From positions 6,634,001-6,698,000 of the forward strand of contig NC_090964.1 of the NCBI RefSeq assembly GCF_040807025.1: a stretch of DNA of 64,000 bases, given 5' to 3'. Positions 22,468-34,600 of this stretch are shown piece by piece. Each line of letters begins with the position of its first letter. Within the stretch, counting starts at the first letter, position 1. The notes under the pieces were generated by a model. It was not told the origin of the DNA. It saw only the letters and a list, made by a program, of their open reading frames with translations, and did no database searches. Made by a program: the position numbers and the translations under genes. The DNA comes from Struthio camelus. Its lineage: Eukaryota > Chordata > Aves > Struthioniformes > Struthionidae.

Positions 22468-23950
22468 TCACCTGCTGCAAGGCTGGCTGGGGCAGCGCGG
22501 GCCCCCGCGGCAGCAGTGGCAGTAGAGCCAGCCCATGAAGTCCACTGCAACACAGCTACAGATGAAGGGGTCATGGTGCAGGAAGAGCCGGAGGCCCGGC
22601 TGCCGGCCCAGGGTGACGAGAGCGTTGAGGCTCAGCTCGAGACGTTCCCGGGCCGGCGAAGGTGGTCCATGCAGGACCCTGGTTATCCAAAATATTTGCT
22701 ACCCCTGGACCCATTTCTGCGCAGATTTGGGAATGCTACTCCTCTCACCAAGGTTACCTCAGGGGTTGACATGCCAGACCCCCCGGCATGTGCAGGCTCC
22801 CGGGCCAGGGGGAGCCTCTACCTGCCCCGGGGCAGCGGCGGCTGGAGGCTGTGTCAGCCTGCGACGGCTGGGCATGCCCTGCTGCCCAGGAAAAGCCAAG
22901 CAAGGCGCTGGGCCATCCCCTGGGGACAGTTTTTCTTGCAGAGACCCCAGGCCGGGAGCAAGCCAGGCAGCCTGCGATGGCCTGGAGGCCTGCGGGGCAC
23001 CGGGCGCAGACGCAGAGCGGGGCAGCCCCGTCGGGTGCTGGCACCGGCGCCGCGGCGGCCGAGCGGGCGCCGAGAACAGGTTCTGCCTCATTTCTGCGCT
23101 GGGCGTTCGGGGCGCGCGTGGGCCGCCAGCCGGGGCATGCCCAGAGCCGGCACCCTGCCCCACCGCCGCTGCCGGCCCTCCGCTCGCACAGCAGGAAGGG
23201 AGTGGGTGCAAGGAGGCAATTCCCATCCCGCACTGCGGCCCTGCTGCCCTGGGACTCGTTCTTCTGGTCCATGTGGCACAGCTGGGACATCCCAAACGAG
23301 CCTGGCTTCACCAGGGGGAAACTGAGGCAGGGAGCCAGCGCCAGCATCTGCACTGTCTCCTCCTAGCAGGTCCGTGCCCTGGGGTCCAGCCCAGCGACCT
23401 CCCACCCCAAGCGCGGGGTTCGTCTCTCCTGAGCACCCGAAACGCCGGTACCCAAGCCAGTGGGTGCCCTGCCTCCCTCCAGGGAGCTGCTGCCCTGAAC
23501 CCGGGCAGCTTCTTTCCCCTTGCTGGGCTCAGCACCCTTTTACCCTCCCTTTGAAGCCAGCCCAGAGGAAGGGAACTGGGCATTTGGGCACAAGCACTGA
23601 AGACCTCCCCCTCCCACAAAATCCGCCCGAGCAATGCAGCAAGGCTATGGGGGCCCCCTGATCCCCCCGCCCCCTCCCCGCCGAGGTCTCACCGGTTGTT
23701 GGCCAGCGAGAGGCTGGGCAGCCCCTGGAGGTCCTGGCTGCCGACGCAGGCGACGCGGCTGCCGGTGACGAAGTGGCTGCGGGTGTACGCGGGGATGCCC
23801 CAAGGGATGCTGCTCAGCTCCTGGAGGACGCACTTGAGGCTGCCGGCTGGCTCCGAGCGCTCGCAGGCAGCCGGGCAGCGGGTGCAGGATGAGTAGGGTC
23901 AGGAGCCCCCAGGAGCCCAGCCTGGTGGCGGGGGGCTCCCAGAGGGACAT
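22468..23950 (-). CDS. Candidate small secreted leucine-rich-repeat protein, family not recognised
   Basis: Two minus-strand exons look like the ends of an LRR ectodomain. Exon A, read up to the donor after 23693, gives an LRRNT-like segment from 23877: CPAAC, then SLKC, LQELSSIPWGIP, and an LRR-like QGLPSLSLANN. Exon B (22678-22468) continues in compatible phase with LELSLNALVTL and an LRRCT-like LRLFLHHDPFICSC, then a Cys-rich tail to TGA. The last three codons overlap a possible donor (CAG|GTGACG), so a further exon is possible. An ATG at 23950, just after a good acceptor (exon from 23984), opens a signal-peptide-like frame (GLLTLLILHPLPGC), but that frame is offset by one base from the LRRNT frame. 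This could mean an assembly error, an unseen splice, a pseudogene, or a chance hydrophobic frame. The exon B acceptor has a weak pyrimidine tract. No transmembrane segment is seen. GP9/GP1BB-like proteins share this short LRRNT-LRR-LRRCT plan, but I do not claim homology. Confidence 0.4.
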
Positions 23951-23984
23951 TTCTGACCCGCACAGACCCGTCACACGTCTCTGC

Positions 23985-26900
23985 CTGCAGGGAGAAGGGA
24001 GGCACAGGCCGGTTCAGCATTTCTCCCTGCATGGAGGAGAGAGGAATCAAGTCACCCCAAAGCTGGAGGATCGGCAAGGGCCCCCCCCGTGCCGCAGTGC
24101 TCCCTGGTGCCCTCCTGCTCCCAGTCCCACCAGCACCAGCCCCTCCATCATCTTTAGGAACCACCAATGCACCCCTCCAAGCCTCTCTCCACCCCAAAAC
24201 CTCAGCCCCACTCAGAGCCTGCCCAGGGCTCAGGCCCAGGGATGCTCCTGCGATGGGGGTCCCCAGGACGCACCCCCTGCCCAGCCGGGGACCCGGAGCC
24301 CCTCCGCTCGTGGCACTGCCAAGCCCACAATGAGATTAAACAGCTTCAAAGGCAGCAGGAGGGGACTAGCTCCCGGCCCAGCCTCCTGCCCCTTCCAGCC
24401 GCGGGGCCTCACCGCTCGGCTGTCCCCCCCTTTCCCCAGCCCCAGCCCCGCTGCTGCGGGGGGGCCGGGCGGCAGGGGGTGGGCAAGGAGGGTTGGGGGC
24501 AGCAGAGCCCCAGGCCTGCTGTATCTGCCCAGCCAACCTCTGGGGACCGCAGCAGTTTCCTGGGGGTGTCAGGAGAGGTGATGCTGGGGGGCCTCGTACC
24601 CCTCCATGAACTGTGCATCCCCTGCTGGAAAGGGTCCCGGCACCCATCGCCCCCAGTCACGCAAAAGACCATCTGGTGGCAACAGCGTGCACGGGGGATG
24701 CACGCCCGGGGGGCAACGGGCCGCGCTGCGAAGCGTCGCCCCCCCACCACCACCACCAGCACGGCCGAGCACAGCCCTCACCAGGGGACACCAGCCAGCC
24801 ACGCGTCTCGCCAGAGCGGGTAAGGCCGGTCACACACGTGAGCCCTGCTGCAAACCTGCCGCTGGCTCACGTGTGCGGGCACGGACCCCTCGTCCCACGC
24901 GTCCCCCGTGGGCAGTGCCCGAGCCCTGCTCCTGGCGGCGAGCACACGCGTGCACGTGGCTGGGGAATCCAGGCACAGGCACCCGCATCTCCCACCTTCT
25001 CCCAGGGTGGAAAGTTTGTGCTTTGCAAAATTTTGGCCTCCTAAAACCAAGGAAAGAGCCAAGAACGGCACAGCAATTGTGGGCTGGGCAGGCTGGAGCT
25101 CCATCTGCTGCAAAGGGCATCTCTGGAGGGTCAAGGCCCCCAGGGAGCAGGGGGTGACAGGGCAGGGCCTCATCCTGACATGCAAAGCCCAGGGATGCAG
25201 AGGACATGGGAGATGCTAAGTCACCTCCAAAAGGCTCCCGTTGCAGGGCACAAAATCTTTGCAACCTCGGGGTGGGGGGAGTTTGCACCCCATCAGCTCA
25301 GCTTTGCACGACCCCGGCTCTGAACCCTCCCTTCCCTTTTGCCGTTGCTTTCGCACTGCTGCATCCTCCCACCAGCAGCGACGGGGCCACAGTTGCCCAG
25401 GCGGCTGGGGGCCGGGCGAACTCCCCGTTGCCGGGAGCCGAGGCTGCACCAGGCCATCTGGCCCGCTTCCCTGCCGCGGCTCGGCTCCCCGGGCCCTCTG
25501 CCCTCCCGGCTGCCAGCACCTTTGATGTGCCGCTTGCCGCGCTCCCCGGGCGCGCAGGGACGGAGCCGAGCTGCCGCGGGTGGGCAACCGAGAGCCTCGG
25601 GCAGGGGGGGGCTGCTTGTTTGCAGCCTCCTCTTCGTTTTTATTTTTTAACCTGTGCAACAGAGCCGGGATCTCCCAGCGCTCCCACCTTTGGCTTCGTT
25701 CGGGGATAAAGTCCAAAGCCTTCCCAGGAAGACGCAAGCAGCGGAGAGCCCCAGCGCTGGGTCTCGCACCCCTCTTTCCCTCCCCTCCTTGGCAACAAAG
25801 TGGGTTAGGGGGTTGCTGTGCGGGACAAGGGAGGCGCAGCCCGGGAGGCACCAGGGCTGCAGGCAGCCCAGACACCGCCGCTGGCATTTCAAAAGCTCCT
25901 AATGTGCAAATGCTTACGTGCAACTTGATATCGTTCCCCAGGGAGCCCTTTGATGCAGCCCTGCTAACAGGATGAGGGACGTGGGGCCCCCCCCCGCCCC
26001 TCCGGCCAGCTGCGACAAAATGACCCCACTTCAAAGCCGGCTCCACACCAGCCCCGCGGCGCTGGTCCCTGCCGGCGCTGGGGCGCCCGGCTCCCCCGAC
26101 CCCGCTGGAGAAGGTCTCCTTCAGCGGGGACGCTGGGTCTCGCCGGGACGCTGCGGCCAGGGAGCGGCCCGAGGGGAGTGCTGAGCCCGCGGCACGGCTC
26201 GGGGACTCGGGGCTGAGCAGGGACGCGCCGTCACTCATCCGCCGTTTTGTTGTATTTAACAGCTTTTAGCTTTCCAGAAAGCAGCAGGGTTGAGATGAGG
26301 GAGCAACGGAGCTCCAGCCAGGATAGCGAAACCTCAGTCCCAGCTCCGACTCGGGCTCCCAACTGCCCCGGGCTCCCCTCCAAACCGTGACCTCCCTCCC
26401 CTCCTGGCCCCTTCACAGGGCAGTAATGGGAAACAGGCCCTCAGCATCTCCCAGCAGGGCCCTGCCCTCCACCAGCCCCACTCTCCGTGCCGGAGAAGAA
26501 ATCCTTGGCACAGGCGGCTGCCAGGGTGAATTCACTGCGCTCGGCCGTCCTGGGCACACACAGACACAGGGAGGCAGAAAAAGTCCCTGTGTACATGGTG
26601 CTCAGCAGGTCAGGATGGATCCTGCCGCTCTGCTTTGCAATGTCCCCGGCTTTCTGCAGCCTCCATCCCTCCCTGGGGCTGAGGGTGGCCACGGTGAGCG
26701 TCAAAGGAGAAGGATCAGAGGAGCGGGACTACGTGCAGGCACAGCCTCTCGCCATCGCCCCGGCTGCAGAGCCGTTAGTGCCACGTAACCAGCCCCCGGG
26801 AGAGGCCTGGTGTCCAAGCGTGACTATCTTGGCGCAGTCAGGCTAGCTGGCTACGTATAATCCCCAAATACCATGACCCAAACCGTTCAGCTCAGCTCCC

Positions 26901-28340
26901 ACGCATCATCGTATTCCCTGCAGCTCCCTCACTCGATGGGTAGCAGGAGCCAGACAGAAAAATCCTGCCACTCTTTGGAGGCAAACGTGACCCCAGCCCA
27001 GCAGCCAGCAGGACGGTTACACCCATATGAAGCTGCGCACGATGGGCAGAGCGGATTTTGCATCCTCACCTTTTTCTCCCGAGACAGACATGTGCAGGAC
27101 AAAACGCATGGAAGGTGCCTTTTCCCCCGCTGCAGCCGCACGCAGGCCGTTTCACAGGTCACACACGGCCCCAGAGCCAGCCCGGGAGTTACGCAGCCGC
27201 AGGAGGAAGCGTAGTTTGGATCTAGGATCCAGGTAGGGGAGGATCCAGGTGGTATTTTGTGAGATGACTGCACTGCAAAATCCCTGAGCCTCGTACACAA
27301 CCTAATTGTAAGGCTGATCTGCTTCTCCCACCATGCAGCTTTGGCCTCTGGAAACCAGATGCAACAAAAAAGCAGCTGGCTGCGTTAGCAAGAGTTACAG
27401 CACGCCACAGCCCAGCTTCCCTCTCCCCCCGTCAGGCAACAGGGCCCTGCTGGGAGAGGGGAAATGAGGCCTGCTTTTTGCATCCTACTTTGCCCTCAGC
27501 TCCTCCACAGCTCCCAGCACTGCCCCAGCATGCACATCCCCTCCCCAGAAGCTGGCAGGGAATCAGAAGCCAGCAGCTCTGCTTTGGCAGGGGAAGGAGC
27601 GGGAAGGTAAGTCTCTCTCAGTCTCTAAGAAAACAGGGATGCCACAGACTTAAGACTTTATAAAGGGACATTATTCACAGCTAAATGAGATAAACTTGGG
27701 GGGCTTATCTTCTAAAAGAGCATTCTCATCCCCAGAGGGCTCAGCTCCCAGCCGATCGGGGCCACGCAGGGGCTCTGCTCATACGGCAGAGGCTTAGGGA
27801 CTCGGGCCTGGTGGATGCTAACAGCAGGCAGGGCCACTTCTCTTCCTAAACACAACAAAAGCCCCCAGAAGGCCCCAGCTCTTCAGGATCAGTTTTTAGG
27901 GCTCTGGCACAGCGACTGCAAGGGCCGAGGCCTGCTGTAGCTGTGCAAAGGCAGCAAGCACAGGCGCTGCAGCCAGCACTCTCCCCTGTCCCCAGCTGGG
28001 GTCCACCTGCAGCAAGGGCTTCCCACTCTGCGGCAATCGGTTTCCAGCACAGTTCCTCCTGCCCCCAGCATCGCCCCTTTTTCCCTGACAGCAGGTCTGA
28101 GAACAGGGCTCCCAGGGAGGGGCTCATGACTTCTGCCCTGCTGCTTCAGGGCAGGTTCAGAAAGCAAAAGGCCCAGGACCTTTGAGTTCGGACTCCTGCA
28201 TGAGGCCAAAGACACGCTGCCCTCGGGCAGGAGGGAGGCCAGAGCTCAGCTGGGCAGCAGGGAATACCAGCCCCACTCCTGGCTGACAGCTGGAAGGAGA
28301 AAAGTGTCTCAACAATAAGAGATGCAGCACTTGGAGACAT
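23985..28340. other. Intergenic between candidate LRR gene and TMEM222
   Basis: The 23,985-25,200 part is GC-rich without a recognised gene and may hold a 5' noncoding exon of the LRR candidate. A CpG-rich island-like block covers about 25,380-26,230 and could be a promoter. From 26,240 GC falls steadily towards the AT-richer eastern half. No conserved domain is seen in either strand. Confidence 0.45.
25380..26230. promoter_or_regulatory. CpG-island-like block of unknown ownership
   Basis: GC-rich stretch with many CpG dinucleotides but no coding exon I can support. On the minus strand it lies about 1.4 kb upstream of the spliced 5' end suggested for the LRR candidate, so it may be that gene's promoter. 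Function is inferred. Confidence 0.3.
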
Positions 28341-28353
28341 CCACAGAAATAAA

Positions 28354-28359
28354 TTTATT
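28354..28359 (-). terminator. TMEM222: Distal poly(A) signal of TMEM222
   Basis: AATAAA on minus within an A/T-rich palindromic AAATAAATTTATTT, about 3.3 kb after the stop. Candidate distal end. Confidence 0.4.
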
Positions 28360-30845
28360 TCCCCTACCGTCAGGATTATGAAACCACAGAAGCAGAGTTT
28401 AAATATTTACAAAGTAATCCAGCACCCCACAGAGATCAAGAGAACAAAGGATGAGGGTATGGAGGGCCAGCCACCGCCAAAGAGCAGCTCTGCCGCACAG
28501 CCATGTGCAAAGGGGAAAGGAAGGAGGCATAAAACTGGCAGCTGGAGGGTAAAGGACAGGGTAAAACTTTAATGTGGCTATTCAAAAGGGGCACTGCAAA
28601 GAAGCTGGCAGTGAGATGAGGGGAGCTGCAAGGAGAGGACATTCCCTATCTGCCCACCCTCTTCCACCTCCCACACCGAGAGGAAACAGCTTGTCTCCCC
28701 CACAACCACAGCCACTGGATGCAGCACTACCGGGGAAGCCGTGCTGAGCCCAGGCTGAACACTGCCAGTGTTTCTCTGCGCTACCATAGTGTTGCACTGA
28801 CACCACTGCAGTGCAGGGTCAGGCCAGCCCAGCAGGTACAGCCCACCCACAACAGCCAGCATCCAACCTCTGCAGGCCACCACCCACCCTCTTTCCTTTC
28901 GCAAGTGCAAACAATTTTGCACATCCAGCAAGGATGTTCAAGCTGGCTCTGCAGCACCTCGGCTTTGGGCCTGCCTTTGGAGTTAGCCATATTTCCTCCA
29001 GGTGCCTGGAGCCCTTCTCCCTCTCTGCCAGTCCGGGCCCAGCCGATCAGCCAGGACTTAGCAAAGCGTTGCCCTCCTTCCCTCGCAGCCGGCAGTCCCA
29101 ACCAACAACACTACCCGTTTGCAGCTGCACCTAAGATTCTCAGTTCAAAATCCAGATCCGGTAAAAATCATTAGGAGCAAACAACAAGGATTTTCTGCAG
29201 CGGGGAATGGCACTCGATATGTTTTCAGAAATCCCAAGAGCAGGGATTGGGGCCACCAGCCCTGCTCCCGGCCTCCCTCAACAACTCAAGGTCTCAGCTT
29301 TGGCAACACTTGTATAGCTTATCAATAAAACACCGTGAATCAACTTGTGAGATAAGACATAAGAGTCTCTAGGTTATTGCTACTGCGTAAGACAGGTTGG
29401 CTTCAGCCCTGGAGCCAGGGACTCCTAGCACTTCCTTGGCAGGTCACTCTGAGAAACAATATTTAAAAAATTAAAAACTGGGGCAAACGACTCCTCTCTC
29501 CTGTTCAGCTGGCTAGTCCTAGGGCACGTTAACTGGCAGGCTCGCTGGGTAGGAACCACAGCAGTGCAGGATAACTCAGTAAGACATCATCCTTTCATTG
29601 TAAGGTTCTCTTTGATGCAAGATCTTGGCTTTCTAATCAGCCCCAGACCCAGCTATCAGCATCTTCCAGCCCGCTCTCCACTCAGGCTTGAAATGACTGC
29701 ACACAGGAGACACCAATGACTATTTCAGTTCCAGGAGCAAGAGGGAGGGCACAGAAGTCTGCACACATCCTCCCTTCCATCCCAGAAACACCAGCACCAG
29801 ATGAGAAAGAGACAATTAGATGCCAGAGAGAAGGGGAGATTTAAGGGACTGTTTAAAAGTGACTGACACAGGAGGAGGAGAAAATGGTGAAGCCCAAGAA
29901 GAGGCCCCAGTCTTCCCATATGGCTAGAGGAGCCAGGGAGATGAAAGTGGATGGGGAGACACACAGGGACAATTTGAGAGCCCATTCACAGTCACCCCGC
30001 TGGCTGTTAAAAGTCAGAGGAAGCCACAAGGATGATATGCAGTCAATAAGAGCTTTCCTGCTGGCTACGAGGACTCCTTGAGGCTGAAAACCATCAGGTC
30101 CTGGAGTAAAGAGCTGGCCTGGCAAGGCGTGCCTGGAAAAACTAACTCTTGCTTTGCAGTCTGAGGAAATGTGCTCAACTGCCCATAACCCATCAGCCAC
30201 ACTTTTTAAAAAAGTCACCTGCCTAATAGCCCCACAGAGAGCAGCATCTGCAGGCCAGAGCCTCAACACAAAGACCTGTGCCTCTTGCCCTGGACTCAGC
30301 TCTGGGTCACATCCAAGCCTATTTCCTGCTTAGCAGTCAGAAGCAACCTGTCCCTCCGGTACCCCCTGCCCACTCTTACGGCTCAAAAAGACCATCAGAT
30401 CCCCAAGGCTGCCAGACCGGCATTTCTCATGTTCAAAGCCAGTGCTGCAAAGTGTTTTTACACCAGGTGTGCCAAAGCACTCTCCTCTTCAAAGCATGCC
30501 AAGGAAGTTAGCAGATCTTCCTCTTCACCGTCCTGGAACCAGCTACAAGAAAGCTAGCGCCCTCGTTTGCCACTGCACAGCCCAAGCACTGGAATATGGC
30601 AGTCATTCAAACCCTTCACCTCCTCTTTTAATCTGGTGCCTCCAATAAGCTCAGGACTCAGGTACTGCTCTCCAAGGCATGGATGCTTTCAAAACCCCAC
30701 ATTAAGCCGTCTGTTGGCACATACCTGCTGCTGCAGCCACCTCGGCAGTTAAGCTGTGATACATGAAGTAGTACGGTTCAAGGGAAAGCTGGTGGCTTGT
30801 GAGACGTGTAATGACAATTTCAGAGCACAGAAGCAGCAGGGAAGC

Positions 30846-30851
30846 TTTATT
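30846..30851 (-). terminator. TMEM222: Proximal poly(A) signal of TMEM222
   Basis: TTTATT on plus, AATAAA on minus, about 770 bases after the stop codon, followed by a T/GT-containing stretch. Confidence 0.5.
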
Positions 30852-31621
30852 TTCTCTGGCACAAGCTAAAAGAGATTTGGCCCATTTCTGCAACATGCTA
30901 CTGAAAGTGTGCCGACTGCCATGAGCCGTGCCCAAGCCAGTCAATCTGCTTTCCTGCCTTTCTGGGCTCACTAGCAGGATCAGATGAATTTGCCCCGCCA
31001 CAGCGTTCCTCTCCTCAGAGGAGCCCTGCCATCAGCACTCTTCTTTCACTACAGGGGAGGCTGTCAGCAAGTGTTGTGGCACTGTACATCCCCTGGAGGA
31101 GCCCCACACCTCCACTTTGAAACATGTGCTACAGAGGAGTCATGCAGTAGGGAAACAACTTCTCCCCCTTGGAGACTCAGGAAACCTGAGGAAGCATCTG
31201 ATGAAGTCTGCTAAGAGGAAGAAACCAGGTGATCAGAGAGAACCTTACAAGGCGTATCTGCTTGTGCTCTTGAACCAGGAGACGGGGTTAGCCTTGCAGC
31301 CTTATCTCACACTGAAAGAAAAGGTGTCCATCCCTCTTCTTTCCCAATTGCATTTCTACCCAACAAAATGCAGAAAGGGAGCATGTTCAGGGAGAGATCA
31401 AGAGGCTTCAGGACCCCAACACTGGGAGACACCACTGACAGAATAAAAACAGAAGGAAAAGAAGCCAGTCCCAGGAAACAAAGATGAGAGCTGTTACTAT
31501 GGAGTGGAGCTGACGCTTTCCCTAGTAAATGCCTCCCAGAGTCCCACACCTCCATCTTGCTGGATCAAGCAGCCAGTTTCCTCCTTCATGTGCCCGTGGA
31601 ACGGGGAGTTCACAGTTGCCA

Positions 31622-34600
31622 TCACCGCAAATGAAGAGTCAGAACAACCGTCAGGATCACCCCCAAGAAGAGGGCAAAGGGAAGCCAGGTCTTCACAAAC
31701 CCTCCTATGCTGCAAGATGGGGAAAAAAAAAAAAAAAAGGAGGTGGGGGGTGGAGGGGTTTAAAACATAAGAAACGAGCAGAAAAGGACAAGAGGGAGAG
31801 AAAGATGTGAGGACAACTGGAGAAACTGCAGGGAAACACAGTGCCCTTCTGACTTTATCTGTTGCTGGCACTGCCCTACATTATATCCTGGACATTCAGT
31901 CTGGGTTAAAAATTAAAACTAATAGTCCAGGAATAACTACATCATGACCAACAGGGCTGAAGTCTCCTTCCAACTCAAATCCAGGTCAAACTCTAGCATA
32001 TTTGGTATCTACACAGACAGGAGTGGTGATGGCAGATCACAAACAAGGAAACACCATTAGAGCAGGCCTCACTATTCAGACTTGTGATGCATTTACACTA
32101 GACAGCAGGGACTGCACTTGCCTAAAAGCTGGCAGAGAAGCTCTTCTGGAACGGGGCATGACCCAACAGAAAGGGAGCAATGGGAAAGCTTTACGCAGGG
32201 TAGTCCTCCCAGAATCTCCTCTCCAGGTCCAAAAAATTGAAATTAAGTTCCTTTCCAGTAAGGAAAGCTCAAAATTTTCCTCTCCACTCAAGCTGGAAGC
32301 TCTGACAAAATCTATGACTAGTTTTAATATAAACAAGATTCGAGAGAGAAGATGAGATGAGTAATCCTCAGGAACAGGCCATTCTGTGACCCCGCGTTCT
32401 GACCTAACCCAGCTAAAAGACTCTAAAGAGGAAGAGTTTGACTTAGCTGGCATTTCCCAAATTCCAACACAACAAATCTGCGCGTTGTGGGGATGAGACA
32501 CTTCTCCCTTCTCCACAGGACAGGGCAAACCTTTGCAGGGCTAGGATGAATGAAAGAAACCGAGCCCATTTGCCTGCTGAATCTAGACTGGTCCTCAGCT
32601 CACCTTACATACTTCCCATACAGCAGTGAGAAGAAGCAGAGTTTGACCATGTTCCAGGAGGTGCTGTTATCATATCTCATCAAGTTCAAGGCCAGAGCCA
32701 CATGAGAATGGCAGTTATCACAGCAAAGGTTGTGCTGGAACAGAAAAAGAGGCACAGCATTAGAAATGCTGTCCCTGAGGCTCCCCATTGCAGCACGCTG
32801 TCCTGGTGCAGACCAACAGGTTCAGGTCACACCACAAGGACCCCGATGTCGTGGAGATGCTGGTCCATACACAGACAGGACATCAGAGCCGTACCATTCG
32901 GTGCTTGTACTCCTCCGAGGCATCATGCACGGCTGTGTCCCAAGCATTGGGACTGGTGGAGTACACTTTGCTGGGATCCAGTTTCCAGTACCTGAAAGGA
33001 GGAGAATAGATCCCTTCACTTACTGCTGCTCCTTTACAACTTCTTGCTCTTCCCAGCAGGAAGCTACTTGAAACAAAAGGACTCGGACAAATCTACTACC
33101 TCTGCAGTCCAAGGAACCACACTGTTCAGGACAAGCGTATGCTGTAGAGGGCAGCAGAAGCTAATGCTCAGCACCCTCAAGGCCTACAGCACCCCAGGGA
33201 CACAGACCAAAGTCTTAGTTGCTGTTCTCCTCTGACAGGAGACCTTCAGGCCATTCAAAACACGAAATTGATCTGACAAACATACGAAACTCAGGCATCT
33301 CTCCCCCCATCCCTCCCTAGAAAAACATTAACAAGATGTGAGTGATGACAGTTCATTACTGTAGCATAGCACAGCACAAGTGTTATTTACTTGGAGTGCT
33401 TGTTGCTAACATTAAACTGTTTTAATCCTTCTTCAAAAAAAAAATAAAGGCGCCATACAGCTATAGTTATTAATATAACTACGTTGCTGTCATGCTTCTA
33501 AAAAGAAGATTTAAATTAATGTGGTTGATTGAAAAGCACAGAAACAGTAGCCATCCATTCAAATTAGGGCATCTGACCACCAAGAAGAAAAGTGATGTTG
33601 TAGTGCATCTGTCTCCATGAATTAAAGGACATTTGCAGGTCAGTTGGTTAGTTTAATAAAAAGTAACGAGAGCGCTTACTTCACTGGCTTCCCAAATGCC
33701 ATGTTGTCTTCCTATAAAGAAAAAAAAAAGTCTCAAGAGAGTAATCCCATACAATATTCACGACAAGCCTCTCACTGTGGTTGTTTAGCGATGAAACTGC
33801 TGAGGCAACGTGACAGTATTAAGACACCAGTCTTATTTCAATGCCTGGATTTAGATTGTGACTGTTATCAGACTCCTGTTCTAGGCCTGAATATATTTAT
33901 ACTATATACGCTAAGACACAGTCTAGCTATATAGCACATGCACCTTGTTCCCCTCTTCTTTTTAAATTGTTAACAGATTATTAACTCAAGGTTTTAAACG
34001 TCCTGCTCTGTTAAGAGTATGATTTACCCCAACTTTAAACTCCCTTACGTTCAAAATCCACCAAACTACAAAGCAATTTAGAAGAGTTTCACATACCTGC
34101 TACTAAGCAGCATGATAACAGCAGGCATGTTGAGCAAGCTAGGAAGCAGTTTCTGTTACTCAGGATTAGACTACTGCACAAGAATTGAGGTCCAAAATTC
34201 CCCATCCAAAGCATGGGCTACAAGATTTTTTCCCTCCTGCTCACCAAACTAAAGCAGGCACTACTTATCATATCACCCAGATGATCCGCACTGGACAACT
34301 ATCCACAGAGAAATGGCAAAGACCCAGGATCTTCAGAAATGTCTAAAGCCATTAGTTTGCAAAACTCTGAGCTGCAAAAACCAGGGGATAGCTCACAAGT
34401 CCTCCACAAAGGTGACACCAGACCAAGCACAGATTTCTGCTTAATTACCCAGAACCATCATCTACTTACTGAGACGTAGTACGGCCCCGCAAAGTCCCGA
34501 ATGACTCCAGCCGACGTGCAGATACCCATGTGGCCAATGATCGGGAAGAGCCATCTACCGAGGTAACAAGTGAACCATCAGGCTGAGATATTTGCCCCCT

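Larger units (their letters stand above)
28335..31621 (-). other. TMEM222: TMEM222 3'UTR region with two poly(A) signals
   Basis: No other gene is recognised downstream of the TMEM222 stop. Minus-strand AATAAA hexamers lie at 30851-30846 (a 3'UTR near 0.8 kb) and 28359-28354 (near 3.3 kb). Which is used is not decided by sequence; both may be. Confidence 0.5.

Noticed and set aside
23308-23634. Further LRR exons in the gap between the two LRR-like exons
   Set aside because: I scanned the minus-strand frames here and saw no LxxLxLxxN pattern or Cys motif with good splice sites.
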